From Jaenimonas drosophilae (Eukaryota > Euglenozoa > Kinetoplastea > Trypanosomatida > Trypanosomatidae), in contig JASAON010001649.1 of assembly GCA_030849065.1 (NCBI GenBank), positions 62,001 to 126,000 on the forward strand: 64,000 nucleotides of DNA, read 5' to 3'. The notes under the pieces are model-generated. The model saw only the letters and a list, made by a program, of their open reading frames with translations. It made no database searches and had not been told where the DNA came from. Made by a program: the position numbers and the translations under genes. Shown here in pieces: positions 50,101 through 58,196 of the stretch; position 1 is the first letter of the stretch; every line of letters begins with the position of its first letter.

Positions 50101-52579
50101 CTTTGAAGAGGACAACCAACCCATCACCTTGCGCCAACTTCTTCGTCGCTACGACATCAACGTGAGCCAAATCACCGTTGATGAGCTCAACCACCAAATC
50201 GATGCCCACCCCGACCTGCGCCGCATCTTCCTCTCCCCCTTCAACTTCATGCAGGGCCGCTACTTTGCCGAGCTCACCAAGCGCACCCTCACCTTGTACC
50301 AGGAGGACGCCTACAACTTCGCCGAAAACCGTCTCGCCCTGCAGGGTGAGTCGGAACAGGAGTGGGTGGAGCTCGCGCATTGGTTTGATCGGTATGGCAT
50401 GGCGAGCTCACAGAGTCGGTGGATGGTGTCGTTCCCACGCAGCTACAGACGGCTGAAGCAGCAGGGCGTCGTGCGTGATTTTGGCCAGTTTCTGGACAAC
50501 CTCTTCCGCCCCTTGTGGGAGATTAGTCTGCACCCGGCACGTGATACCAAGTTTCACTACTTCTTGGCGCACGTGTCGGGCTTTGACTGCTACGACGACG
50601 AAACGTGGTTTGATGTGCCACTCTCCGTCATGTACCCGCATGACTGGCGCAGCCAACAGAATCCGCCCTACAACCTCTATCTCTACTACATGTGGGCCAA
50701 CATCACCTCCTTGAATGAGTTCCGCGCCTCACGTGGCCTGGGCACCTTCACCTTCCGGCCCCAGTGTGGCGAACACGGGGGCGTGGATCACCTCATTGGC
50801 GGCTTCTTGTTGTGCAACGGCATCAGCCACGGCGTAACGTTGGCCAAACATCCTGTGATGGAGTACATGTACTACCTCACCCAGCTCGGTGTGGCCATGT
50901 CGCCGCTGAGCAACACCACGAGTGCCTGTGCCTACCTGGAGAACCCGTTTCCCATCTTTTTTCATCGTGGGCTGAATGTTAGCCTTGGCACCAACCAGCC
51001 CCTCTACTTTCACTTCACGCGAGAGCCACTCGTGGAGGAGTACTCCATCGCGGCCAAGTTGTGGCGCTTCGAGTTCAACGACTTATCTGAGATTGCACGC
51101 AACAGCGTCTTGCAGAGTGGTTTTCCTCCCTCGTGGAAGCACAAGGCCCTGGGCCCCTTGTACCAGCTTCACTCAACACTGGGCAACGATGTACGTCGCA
51201 GTCGTGTATCGGATATCCGTGTGGCCTACCGGTACGAGGTGTACCACACGGAGCTCAACTATCTGGATGCGCAACTCTCCACCACCCATCGCATGCCACG
51301 CGCCATGACCCTATTGGAGGAGGAGCTCGCGCAGTATGAGGCGGCGTTGCGCAACCGCTGCGTGGCGGAGCTCATCGCCACGAGTGTGCCAGCCAACAAG
51401 GATGCGGTGGAGGAGGCTCGTCTGCGCAAGGAGAAGGAGGCGGAGGCGAACATCTCACTCGAGAGCCGCTGCGCCACCGCGCGGAGTGATATTGCCACAC
51501 TGGAACAAGAGATTCACCGTATTCAGGCCCTCTCCACACAGGCACGTACGCAAAATGTGCAAATGGCCATGGCCATCAACCGCATACGCACCTACTTGCA
51601 GAATGAGCGCTTCTCCATCCTGGGCAATCTTGGCGAGAACGCGGCGGAATCCACGGCTGCCGCATCTCCACTCAGCCCGCGCGAAATGACGCGAAAACTG
51701 AACAACTCGAGCGGTGAAAACTCAGTTACTGGACGTGGATTCTTGTCAGCACCAGGAACAGCACGCCACAGCAGTGTTGTGGTTGGTGGTGGTGGTGATG
51801 CGGATGAGAAGGGGTCGTCTGTTGGCGATGAGGATGAACGTGTGTTGGAGCTATCCAAGACCTCGGGCTACGAAGGAAAGGAGGGTGGTGCTCTGCGTGT
51901 GCCGGATCTGGCGCATGCCGCCAGGACCAACTCGTCGAGCAACGCCAGCCATCCACTCCAGCTGGAGGAGGAAGATGAAGAGGGTGATGATGATGATGGC
52001 GTGGCGAAGGAGGAGGAGGAGGATGAGGAGCGCAACGGAAGCAGCTCCACCGGCTCGCAGGTTGGCGTGGTGGTGGGTGAGCTCACTCACCAGGGCTATC
52101 CCGACATTGTAGAGGAGGAGGTGGAGGCGGCAACAGCAGACGATGCTGCTCCAGCAACTACTTCGTCCGCCATTCATGAAGATGTCGTTGCCGATGATGG
52201 AGAGAAGAAGTGCGACCAGAATGATGGTGATGCGGTGGTGGAGATGGGCAGCGCGCACACAGCAGGAAGTGCAGATGATGAACCGCAAGAGGTGCCAGAC
52301 TGTGAGGAGGAGGCGGCGCAGATGAACCGCGACGTTGATGGCTCTGCGCCACTTCAGCAGCACAGCTCCAGCAACCACAGCAACAGCAACAGCAATAGTG
52401 CTGTGGTGAAGAGCAATGCGTCCCTTCCGGCCTCAGATGCACATGACCAACAACCAACTTCACCACCCAAGGAGGTGGAGAACGTTGCGGATGAACCGAG
52501 CAACAACCACCACGAGAATGGTGAGGAGGAAGAACAACAACATGTGGAGGAGATGCCAACATCTACACCCTCTGAGTAG
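47195..52579 (+). CDS. Tandem AMP-deaminase-fold protein, predicted inactive in both domains
   Basis: The product is 1794 residues from the ATG at 47195; the frame extends five codons upstream to a GTG. Two AMP deaminase domains lie at about residues 200-745 and 775-1365. Both end with the family signature: domain 1 has EQPLVEEYATLM then CELARNSVLNSNFP, and domain 2 has REPLVEEYSIAAKLW then SEIARNSVLQSGFP. AMP deaminase converts AMP to IMP using a zinc held by two His of a D-T-H-x-H motif, the His of R-P-H-C-G-E and the first Asp of S-T-D-D-P. Here domain 1 reads DNGLN (284-288), SPFVLE (Phe570) and ATSDP (Ser648); domain 2 reads DTNVR (Asn941, Arg943), RPQCGE (Gln1190) and GTNQP (Asn1267). 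No ligand survives in either. A coiled coil (~1375-1480) and a long acidic Ser/Glu/Asp tail follow. A regulatory or scaffold role is inferred. Confidence 0.9.
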   Translation: MEGPVRSSVLSRMLSRGGAATSAPSPGSSTHASELTCNPYSSNSPTREPDAERSSYLRVKIDGEEGDADFAKCAAIIAKTILARQSYKSIDKGQAEELMHEEQLQEMPLNAPKDMTADTPLQHTKQRRRSTQLPGHEEPLDLTAAPSDGDDDDDDTTNHDADETRASMMEEGEEEGGSATKFSSSSTNGGKVGGRRGLHITYQEGVYRVTDMRTSIIPWEQYAKDICLVYAAIENGPCLSTARARLTSMAEKFQLYLLLNTEVESSYDASSKGGGVYARGTKVDNGLNMKTNVSASTFLDFVVRTATEAPRTPLYTSKTGKTVTLMGYLEAAGIHSPEELTVEGLGLHPSLFRNKYIPHDVYDRHLNRAGTVGQRLMQAVFATHGPNNGDLCGALIRSELEQREFRQKQIITTEMTLEVYGHHPDEVERLAAWVHRQGFNNFKRNMWSIMIPRRAPPDGPNTLENKVVTVGDQLRHIFLPLMMATLYPADRKWAPVAQLLRQTGSLCIHTEPVIRTENLSPHPINPDNIAITPDKVCSDYYFFYYVWANLASLNALRRRLGLNTIQFSPFVLEPTSAFDQLVAGFLLGDVVHHVTSLRKSWIMQYLYMMCRIGIVLSPLRDNALHTPYFEHPITTYFRQGMRVSMATSDPLYFHHRSEQPLVEEYATLMKVHNLQPMDLCELARNSVLNSNFPLELKREWLGEHFSPLGSSGNDVSRSSVCNHRLDFRHESLLEEETLLNLVLATAAKQGETPMVVGNIPIAASLQLPEVVAQSRRQRRINYTDRRIVYPRIDVYGLDSTHIRAKESVETLRHVMALRNKYTNTRVVDVCVEDVFAHASDFEEDMYEYNSYYGVCLLSRVGTSPEWPAFIPPVQDFIHDVNTVRRAVSSRELTKLAVHRLHVLERKFLLHISINISNEAGKQADKEWNNRDYLTAHKVDTNVRIDAGHNARTLLEFFVDKVLNHGEDVVFEEDNQPITLRQLLRRYDINVSQITVDELNHQIDAHPDLRRIFLSPFNFMQGRYFAELTKRTLTLYQEDAYNFAENRLALQGESEQEWVELAHWFDRYGMASSQSRWMVSFPRSYRRLKQQGVVRDFGQFLDNLFRPLWEISLHPARDTKFHYFLAHVSGFDCYDDETWFDVPLSVMYPHDWRSQQNPPYNLYLYYMWANITSLNEFRASRGLGTFTFRPQCGEHGGVDHLIGGFLLCNGISHGVTLAKHPVMEYMYYLTQLGVAMSPLSNTTSACAYLENPFPIFFHRGLNVSLGTNQPLYFHFTREPLVEEYSIAAKLWRFEFNDLSEIARNSVLQSGFPPSWKHKALGPLYQLHSTLGNDVRRSRVSDIRVAYRYEVYHTELNYLDAQLSTTHRMPRAMTLLEEELAQYEAALRNRCVAELIATSVPANKDAVEEARLRKEKEAEANISLESRCATARSDIATLEQEIHRIQALSTQARTQNVQMAMAINRIRTYLQNERFSILGNLGENAAESTAAASPLSPREMTRKLNNSSGENSVTGRGFLSAPGTARHSSVVVGGGGDADEKGSSVGDEDERVLELSKTSGYEGKEGGALRVPDLAHAARTNSSSNASHPLQLEEEDEEGDDDDGVAKEEEEDEERNGSSSTGSQVGVVVGELTHQGYPDIVEEEVEAATADDAAPATTSSAIHEDVVADDGEKKCDQNDGDAVVEMGSAHTAGSADDEPQEVPDCEEEAAQMNRDVDGSAPLQQHSSSNHSNSNSNSAVVKSNASLPASDAHDQQPTSPPKEVENVADEPSNNHHENGEEEEQQHVEEMPTSTPSE

Positions 52580-53228
52580 GAGGTGTGTGTTTGTGTGTGG
52601 TGTGTGTTGGTATGAGATGTACAGATGATCATGCAGCAACAACACCATTGATTGCTGATGCAACAACAACAACAACACAAGAAGAAGACTGAGGAGCTGT
52701 GTGCTCCACCTATTCAGTGAGATGTATCAGTAGTATCAGTAGTACTCGCGACATGATCCCAACCAACGCCTTCACCTTCTTCTTCTTCTTCCTGTACCAA
52801 CATCATCATTGTGTAGTATAGACGTTTTGGCCTTCCGCTGCCGGGCACACAGGCCAGGCGCTTCTTCGTATTGTATCTTCTTCTTCTTCTTTTCACGCAC
52901 GCAGTGTGTGTGTGTGCGACGGAGAGCAGAGGCCATCTAGTTGGCTTGTTTTTGCCATCACTGCTGGCTGACTTGATTCCGAAAACTAGAAATACAACAA
53001 GACCTCCTTCATTCAATCTGTGTTGTTTGTTACGACCGCAACAACAACAACAACACCTCATTCATCAACGCACACACGCAAGACGCACAAGCACTCTTCC
53101 ACCGCTGTAGAGAAGGAGCGGCCCCTAGATATTGATTGCGAACCGTCGGCGTGTGTGTGTGCGTACATCGATCACAAAACCAGTTTTTTTTTCTCTCTTC
53201 TTGCTTAGCTGCCATCATTTTGGCAGAT
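52580..53228 (+). other. Intergenic spacer
   Basis: No gene is seen. CAA runs (about 52660-52678 and 53038-53055), CTT-rich tracts (about 52776-52792 and 52876-52892) and the acceptor listed separately. Confidence 0.55.
53207..53208 (+). promoter_or_regulatory. Probable spliced-leader acceptor for coiled-coil gene
   Basis: An almost pure pyrimidine tract (about 53183-53206) ends in this AG, 21 bases before ATG 53229. It rules out the longer frame that begins at 53136. Confidence 0.7.
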
Positions 53229-55373
53229 ATGAATCTTGTTCTATTAGACGATGATGTGGAGACCGATGATTATCTCTCTCCACCAGATGTGGCCATGACC
53301 TACAACACAAGTGATGATGAAGATTTTGCCGCAGATGATGATAATGATGATGCCGTGGATGGCGAGAGTGGGCTGGATGCGGAGCTCCGCAAGGATCTCC
53401 AGCTCCTGCTCCACATGAATCATGCTGATGGTGATGATCATGACGCACAGGCCTTTCAACGCATCACGCACAAGGTTCCACCCACCCGTCTTCGTGCCAA
53501 CCGTCCTGCCAGCAGCGGCCTCTATACCCAACAACAACAACCTCGGCCATCCCCCATGAAACGCCCTGCCAGCACCTCTGTTGTTGGTCGTGGCAGCCAA
53601 CGCACGCAACTTCGTGCGCATCCCCCGCCACGTCCATCTCCCGCCGATCACACGCGCAAGGCCACTTTGGCCTATCATGGCAGCATGATTGCCGAAGATG
53701 TTTCTGGCACCACCACCGCATCCACCATCACCACAATCGGCACAACGACAGCCACGAGCAGCGGCACGAGCCCAGCCAAGACGGCGAAGGAGGTGCCACC
53801 CCCACTCACATACTTCTATACATCCAATGGCCATCACTCAGCCCCGCGTCAGCCACAGGTTGGGAGTACCTCCACAACACCCCGCAACGTTGGCGGGCGT
53901 ACATCACGCCCAACCTCCTCACTGCCATCATCTACACGGAAAGTTGGTCAGTGTACGCCGGTGGAGCACACGCCACGCAACACCTCCGCACGTGCGCGAG
54001 GCTCACGCCCATCTTCGGCCTCGTTGCGCCCAACGCCACCATCTCCACATGGCAATGCACGTCGCGCCGTTGCCATGGCCAAGGCCTCTGCCGCACAGCC
54101 ACCTCCACCAGCAACAACCAACAACACCAACAACACCAACGCAACGCCCTCCGCATCATCTTCACCGCCTCCATCCACATCCACGGCCGTTGCTCCTCCC
54201 ACGCCCATCTCCAAGCGCGAACCGCCGTCTATGTCGCTCGATCCCGCCAACGTCCCAAAAATTTTGGCGGAACTCGAGCGTTGCCGCATTGAGTTTGACG
54301 AATCCACGATGGAGCACCGGCGATTGCAGACCATGATGGGCAGGACGAAGATTCTGTTGGGCCGTGAGCGTCGATGCATTCATCGCTTGCACAACTCCAT
54401 GGCCCAGGCCGCGCAGGACCGTCGCGTGGTTGAGGAGCTCCAACGCACCTACACGGCCGAAATGGCGCGGCAACGTCGTCTACGCCGGTTGGCTGCCCAT
54501 ATGGATGAGCGGAGGACCGCCCTCATTGCACAGCGTGCGCAGGAGGTGGAGCCCGAGGTGATTACGTGCGCGGAACAGTGCCTGAGCTCGCTCTTCGGCA
54601 TTAACTGCTACGATGGTGCGCAAGGATCTGCCAAGATGGCCTCCACGACGTTGTTGCGCCGCAAATTGCATCAACTCCAGGCTGAAAAGATCCGATTGCA
54701 GGAGGAACTTCTCGGGTACAAGGATGTACGCCGTCGTACCGCGGAGGGTGATGTGCAGGCCAAGATGGAGCTCTTCGAGGTGGCGCGGCGCCTTGCTGGC
54801 ACAACGTGGCACACACAACGGCCATCGGTGGTGGCTGCTGCTGCCGGTGATGTGCCACGGCGCGAGGACGTTGGGCTGCGTCTTCTGCGGGAGCAGGTGG
54901 ACCATTTAGAGGCTCATCTTGCCCGACTGCAGAGCGAGACGAAGTCGGCCACACACCGTGCCAACACAAAACGCACGCGTATCGCGGAGCTGCGTGAGCT
55001 CATTCGCCGCCAACTGGAGGAGGATGATGATGATGGCATGTTTGAGTTCCGGGAGGAGTCGCGCCACGCACAGGACCTCTTCGACTCGGAACAACAACGT
55101 GCGAAGGTGTTGCAGGTGAAGAACGCCAAACACATCATCGCACCAGCACCTGTTGTTGCCCCACTTGATCTCGGGCCTGCAGTGGCAGCAGCAGCAGCAG
55201 ATAATCCTCTCACTGGTGCAGCTCCCTCCGAAGGTGGCATTCATTCTGTTGCAACACCCAACTGGCTGCGACGTAATGAACCCGTTGTGAGCTTCCACCA
55301 CGTGGAGGTATCGGCCATCCAACCCACACCCTCCTCCACCATCTTCATCACGGAGTCTTTTGGCGATGGATGA
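53229..55373 (+). CDS. Coiled-coil protein, hypothetical, cytoskeleton-like
   Basis: The product is 714 residues. The N-terminus is acidic (NLVLLDDDVETDDYLSPPD), followed by a ~300-residue Pro/Ser/Thr/Arg-rich disordered region. Residues ~344-645 are strongly helical with heptad patterning (LERCRIEFDESTMEHRRLQT, LRRKLHQLQAEKIRLQEELL, LLREQVDHLEAHLARLQSE), interrupted by a more globular piece containing ITCAEQCLSSLFGINCYDG. This layout is common among kinetoplastid flagellar, basal-body and cytoskeletal proteins. No catalytic motif and no recognised orthologue. Confidence 0.8.
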   Translation: MNLVLLDDDVETDDYLSPPDVAMTYNTSDDEDFAADDDNDDAVDGESGLDAELRKDLQLLLHMNHADGDDHDAQAFQRITHKVPPTRLRANRPASSGLYTQQQQPRPSPMKRPASTSVVGRGSQRTQLRAHPPPRPSPADHTRKATLAYHGSMIAEDVSGTTTASTITTIGTTTATSSGTSPAKTAKEVPPPLTYFYTSNGHHSAPRQPQVGSTSTTPRNVGGRTSRPTSSLPSSTRKVGQCTPVEHTPRNTSARARGSRPSSASLRPTPPSPHGNARRAVAMAKASAAQPPPPATTNNTNNTNATPSASSSPPPSTSTAVAPPTPISKREPPSMSLDPANVPKILAELERCRIEFDESTMEHRRLQTMMGRTKILLGRERRCIHRLHNSMAQAAQDRRVVEELQRTYTAEMARQRRLRRLAAHMDERRTALIAQRAQEVEPEVITCAEQCLSSLFGINCYDGAQGSAKMASTTLLRRKLHQLQAEKIRLQEELLGYKDVRRRTAEGDVQAKMELFEVARRLAGTTWHTQRPSVVAAAAGDVPRREDVGLRLLREQVDHLEAHLARLQSETKSATHRANTKRTRIAELRELIRRQLEEDDDDGMFEFREESRHAQDLFDSEQQRAKVLQVKNAKHIIAPAPVVAPLDLGPAVAAAAADNPLTGAAPSEGGIHSVATPNWLRRNEPVVSFHHVEVSAIQPTPSSTIFITESFGDG

Positions 55374-56201
55374 GTTGTATTGTGTTGTACTCATACACGT
55401 ACGTACGTACATCATCATCATCATCAACGCCATCGATACTCCATATTGCACTAGACTTGCTAGCCTCTCATACCCCCATTCGTGCTCCACCCAGTTGCAA
55501 TCGCCGTGCTCGTTCTGCACACGCACGCACGCACGCAACATCATGTAGGTTGTGTGCTGTGTGTGCAATTTGTGTTGTGGTGCGCATGGATTGAGTTGGT
55601 GGGTTGCTCCTTTTGTTGTTGTTGTTGTTTATCCTACCCAATCTCTGTTGTCCTCCTGCCGTTGTGCCGCTTCGCACGGCCGATGAAGGGGGGGGGGAGG
55701 TGGCGGTGTGTTCCTCCCCTGTGATATACCCGCCCAATACACCAAATTCTGTACTAGGGCATGAAGTGAAGGGAAGATGATGGCTGAATTGCCACAACAG
55801 CCCACTCACAACGCACACAATGTACTACTGATTGTATGAATCACCTCACTTACCTGTTCTGATTTGTTCTATTGGTTGTAGGATCTGTTCCTGCGTCGCA
55901 CGCCTTATCTTGTAACAACACAGCCATTGAGCAACCGCACTCATTTAGGCTTAGCACACATTCACACCTGTACAACCACACAAACACACACGTTGACCTG
56001 CGTTATAACATAGTACTAACTAGCTATTGCCAAACGAGTTATTCATATAATTCTCTTCATCTGGTACCAAACACACACACTGCAGGCAGACCCACTCCAC
56101 CAGCTCCTGCATCGATATTCACCATCACCACCATCAGCAGCAAGAACAACTCATATATAACAACAACACACACACAACAACAACAACAACAACAACAAGC
56201 A
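55374..56201 (+). other. Intergenic spacer
   Basis: No gene is seen. It has a CAT run (about 55412-55426), a GTT run (about 55616-55630), a run of ten G (about 55688-55697) and a CAA run ending at the next ATG (about 56175-56198). The open frame extends upstream to 55872 only as Thr/Asn/His-rich UTR translation. Confidence 0.5.
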
Positions 56202-57908
56202 ATGAGCGTGGAATTGGACGATCTTGATTTGTTTCATCGCCCACAGGAGTGTTCCTTTCACTCCATCGTTAATGAAGTGCGCGCACCGCGACCCGTGGAT
56301 CTCTGCCACACCGTTCTCACCGACACCATCTACGGAGCGATTGCCCTTCCTGGCCCCGTGGCGCTGCTCTATGACACCCCACAAGTACAACGTTTGCAAG
56401 ATCTGAAGCAGCTCGGTGCGGCCAACTTCGTCTTTCCCACAGCGACGCACACACGCCTCGCGCACTCCGTTGGCGTGGCGTACCTTGGCATGGACCTCCT
56501 TCGCCGCCTGCGTGAGGCGGTGACGTTGAACCCCCTCACGTTGTGCGTGAATCCGTGGACGGAGGATGCCAGCTTCATCAAGGATCTGTGTTGTGTGGGC
56601 ATGGCTGGCCTCTGCCATGATCTCGGACACGGACCCTTTTCACACCTCTTTGAGAGCTTCATCAACGAAGGTGTGGCGCGTGAGAAGAGGTGGTCGCACG
56701 AGGAGAACAGCCTCGCCATGTTGCGTGCCGCCTGGGAGTTGCGCAAGGATGATCTCATGGATATGGCCTTTGATGAATCAGATTTGAAGTTTGTGTCACT
56801 CCTCATTCGCGGGATGGAGGAGTCGGAGGAGTGGGATGAGGAGCTTTATGGCCGACCAGAGACGTGCCGCTTCATGACGGAGATCGTGGCCAACAAACTC
56901 AACGGTTTGGATGTGGATAAGATTGACTACATCCAGCGTGATGCCTTCTACTGCCTCAACACAACACCCATTGCATCGGTGAGCTTCCTCTTCACGGGTG
57001 CCATCATCGCCATGGTGAAGGGGCGTACGCGGATTTGCTACCCAAGCAGCGTCGCTGACAATGTGGAGCAGATCTTTTTTGAACGTGCCAGTTTGCACCG
57101 GCTCATTTACCAATGCCGAGACACACTCATTGTAAATCACATGGTGAAGGATGCGCTGCATCGCGCCAATGACCACGTTCGTCTCTCCACCAACCCTCCA
57201 TGCAACTTCACAACCTGCGTGCAGTTCCCCGACGTGTTTTTGACGGTCTCAGACTGGGTCCTTGGTGGTATTCATCGTGATGGTTCCGCGGAAAACGCCA
57301 CGGCACGAGAGATTGTTGGTCGCATCTACCGTCGTGATTTTTACCGCACCCTCATTTGCTACACGCGACGCAAAAACGCACAGAATCTCGAAGTGGGCGA
57401 GATGGAGGCTGCCATTCGTGCCGCAGATGCCCAGCTCGAGGAGGAGCTTCAGGAGTGGTCGCGCACACATCAGCTCTCGTACCTAACCATTGTTTCGCAA
57501 GTCATAACGATTGGCAGCAGTGATACCCCAGCGGGAGTGGATCCGGTGAGCTCTGTTGCGTTTCATGATTTTGGTGCGTTGGACGACAACGTTGTGAAGG
57601 TTGGCCGACCACACGCCCTCGACGGATCGATTCTTGCCCACCACGTGGATCACAAGACCTTCTTCATTGCGTGCCGCCCATCCTTGCCCGTGGAGAAGCT
57701 AAACGTTATGATTGGTGCGTTGCTATCCATGCAAGGGATGGAGAGAGCGGCATCGCAATCGCCCGTCTCGCACAAACGTGAGCGCTCCACCACAAATGTG
57801 GCCATGTCGCCGGCTCCATCGCAACCACGTCTTGATGATCATCACAGCATGGAGGGAAGACGATCCTTCTCCGCCTCCCCCAGCTTGAACGTCTATCGCG
57901 GCCTATGA
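56202..57908 (+). CDS. HD-domain dNTP triphosphohydrolase, SAMHD1 family
   Basis: The product is 568 residues. The metal-binding HD residues are all present: His88 (TRLAHSVGV), His139-Asp140 (GLCHDLGHGPFSH) and Asp239 (LDVDKIDYIQRDAFY). In the same segment Lys240, Tyr243 and Asp247 correspond to residues that hold the dNTP in SAMHD1. SAMHD1-type enzymes hydrolyse dNTPs to deoxynucleosides and triphosphate. There is no N-terminal SAM domain; the HD region starts within the first ~60 residues. The C-terminal ~100 residues become Ser/Arg-rich. Kinetoplastids have several such HD proteins, some mitochondrial, but no clear presequence is seen here. The start is the first ATG after the CAA run. Confidence 0.92.
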   Translation: MSVELDDLDLFHRPQECSFHSIVNEVRAPRPVDLCHTVLTDTIYGAIALPGPVALLYDTPQVQRLQDLKQLGAANFVFPTATHTRLAHSVGVAYLGMDLLRRLREAVTLNPLTLCVNPWTEDASFIKDLCCVGMAGLCHDLGHGPFSHLFESFINEGVAREKRWSHEENSLAMLRAAWELRKDDLMDMAFDESDLKFVSLLIRGMEESEEWDEELYGRPETCRFMTEIVANKLNGLDVDKIDYIQRDAFYCLNTTPIASVSFLFTGAIIAMVKGRTRICYPSSVADNVEQIFFERASLHRLIYQCRDTLIVNHMVKDALHRANDHVRLSTNPPCNFTTCVQFPDVFLTVSDWVLGGIHRDGSAENATAREIVGRIYRRDFYRTLICYTRRKNAQNLEVGEMEAAIRAADAQLEEELQEWSRTHQLSYLTIVSQVITIGSSDTPAGVDPVSSVAFHDFGALDDNVVKVGRPHALDGSILAHHVDHKTFFIACRPSLPVEKLNVMIGALLSMQGMERAASQSPVSHKRERSTTNVAMSPAPSQPRLDDHHSMEGRRSFSASPSLNVYRGL

Positions 57909-58196
57909 GGGTAGCACCACCCTTCTTATCAAGATATGCTACTCCAAAGGAAGAGGTGAGCATATTTTTTTTTTCTCGTTTTGTTTTCTATTTCACCTTC
58001 TCATTCACTCACCAACTTGCTTCCTTCATTCATTCATTTTGCACGATGGACTACAACATCATGATGATGATCATCAACATGCGCATATTTTTAGTGATGC
58101 TTGCTCATCTCTCGATTGTTGCTTTCTACGGTAGAAGGATCTTCATCGCATCATACACGTACACGTACATATTCATATATATATACGCAGGTTGTG
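57909..58196 (+). other. Spacer with pyrimidine tract
   Basis: A T-rich tract (about 57966-58045) is followed by AGs at 58092-58093, 58132-58133 and 58189-58190. Use of the last would give a 6-base leader; the earlier ones would place an out-of-frame ATG at 58097 ahead of the main start. Confidence 0.5.
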
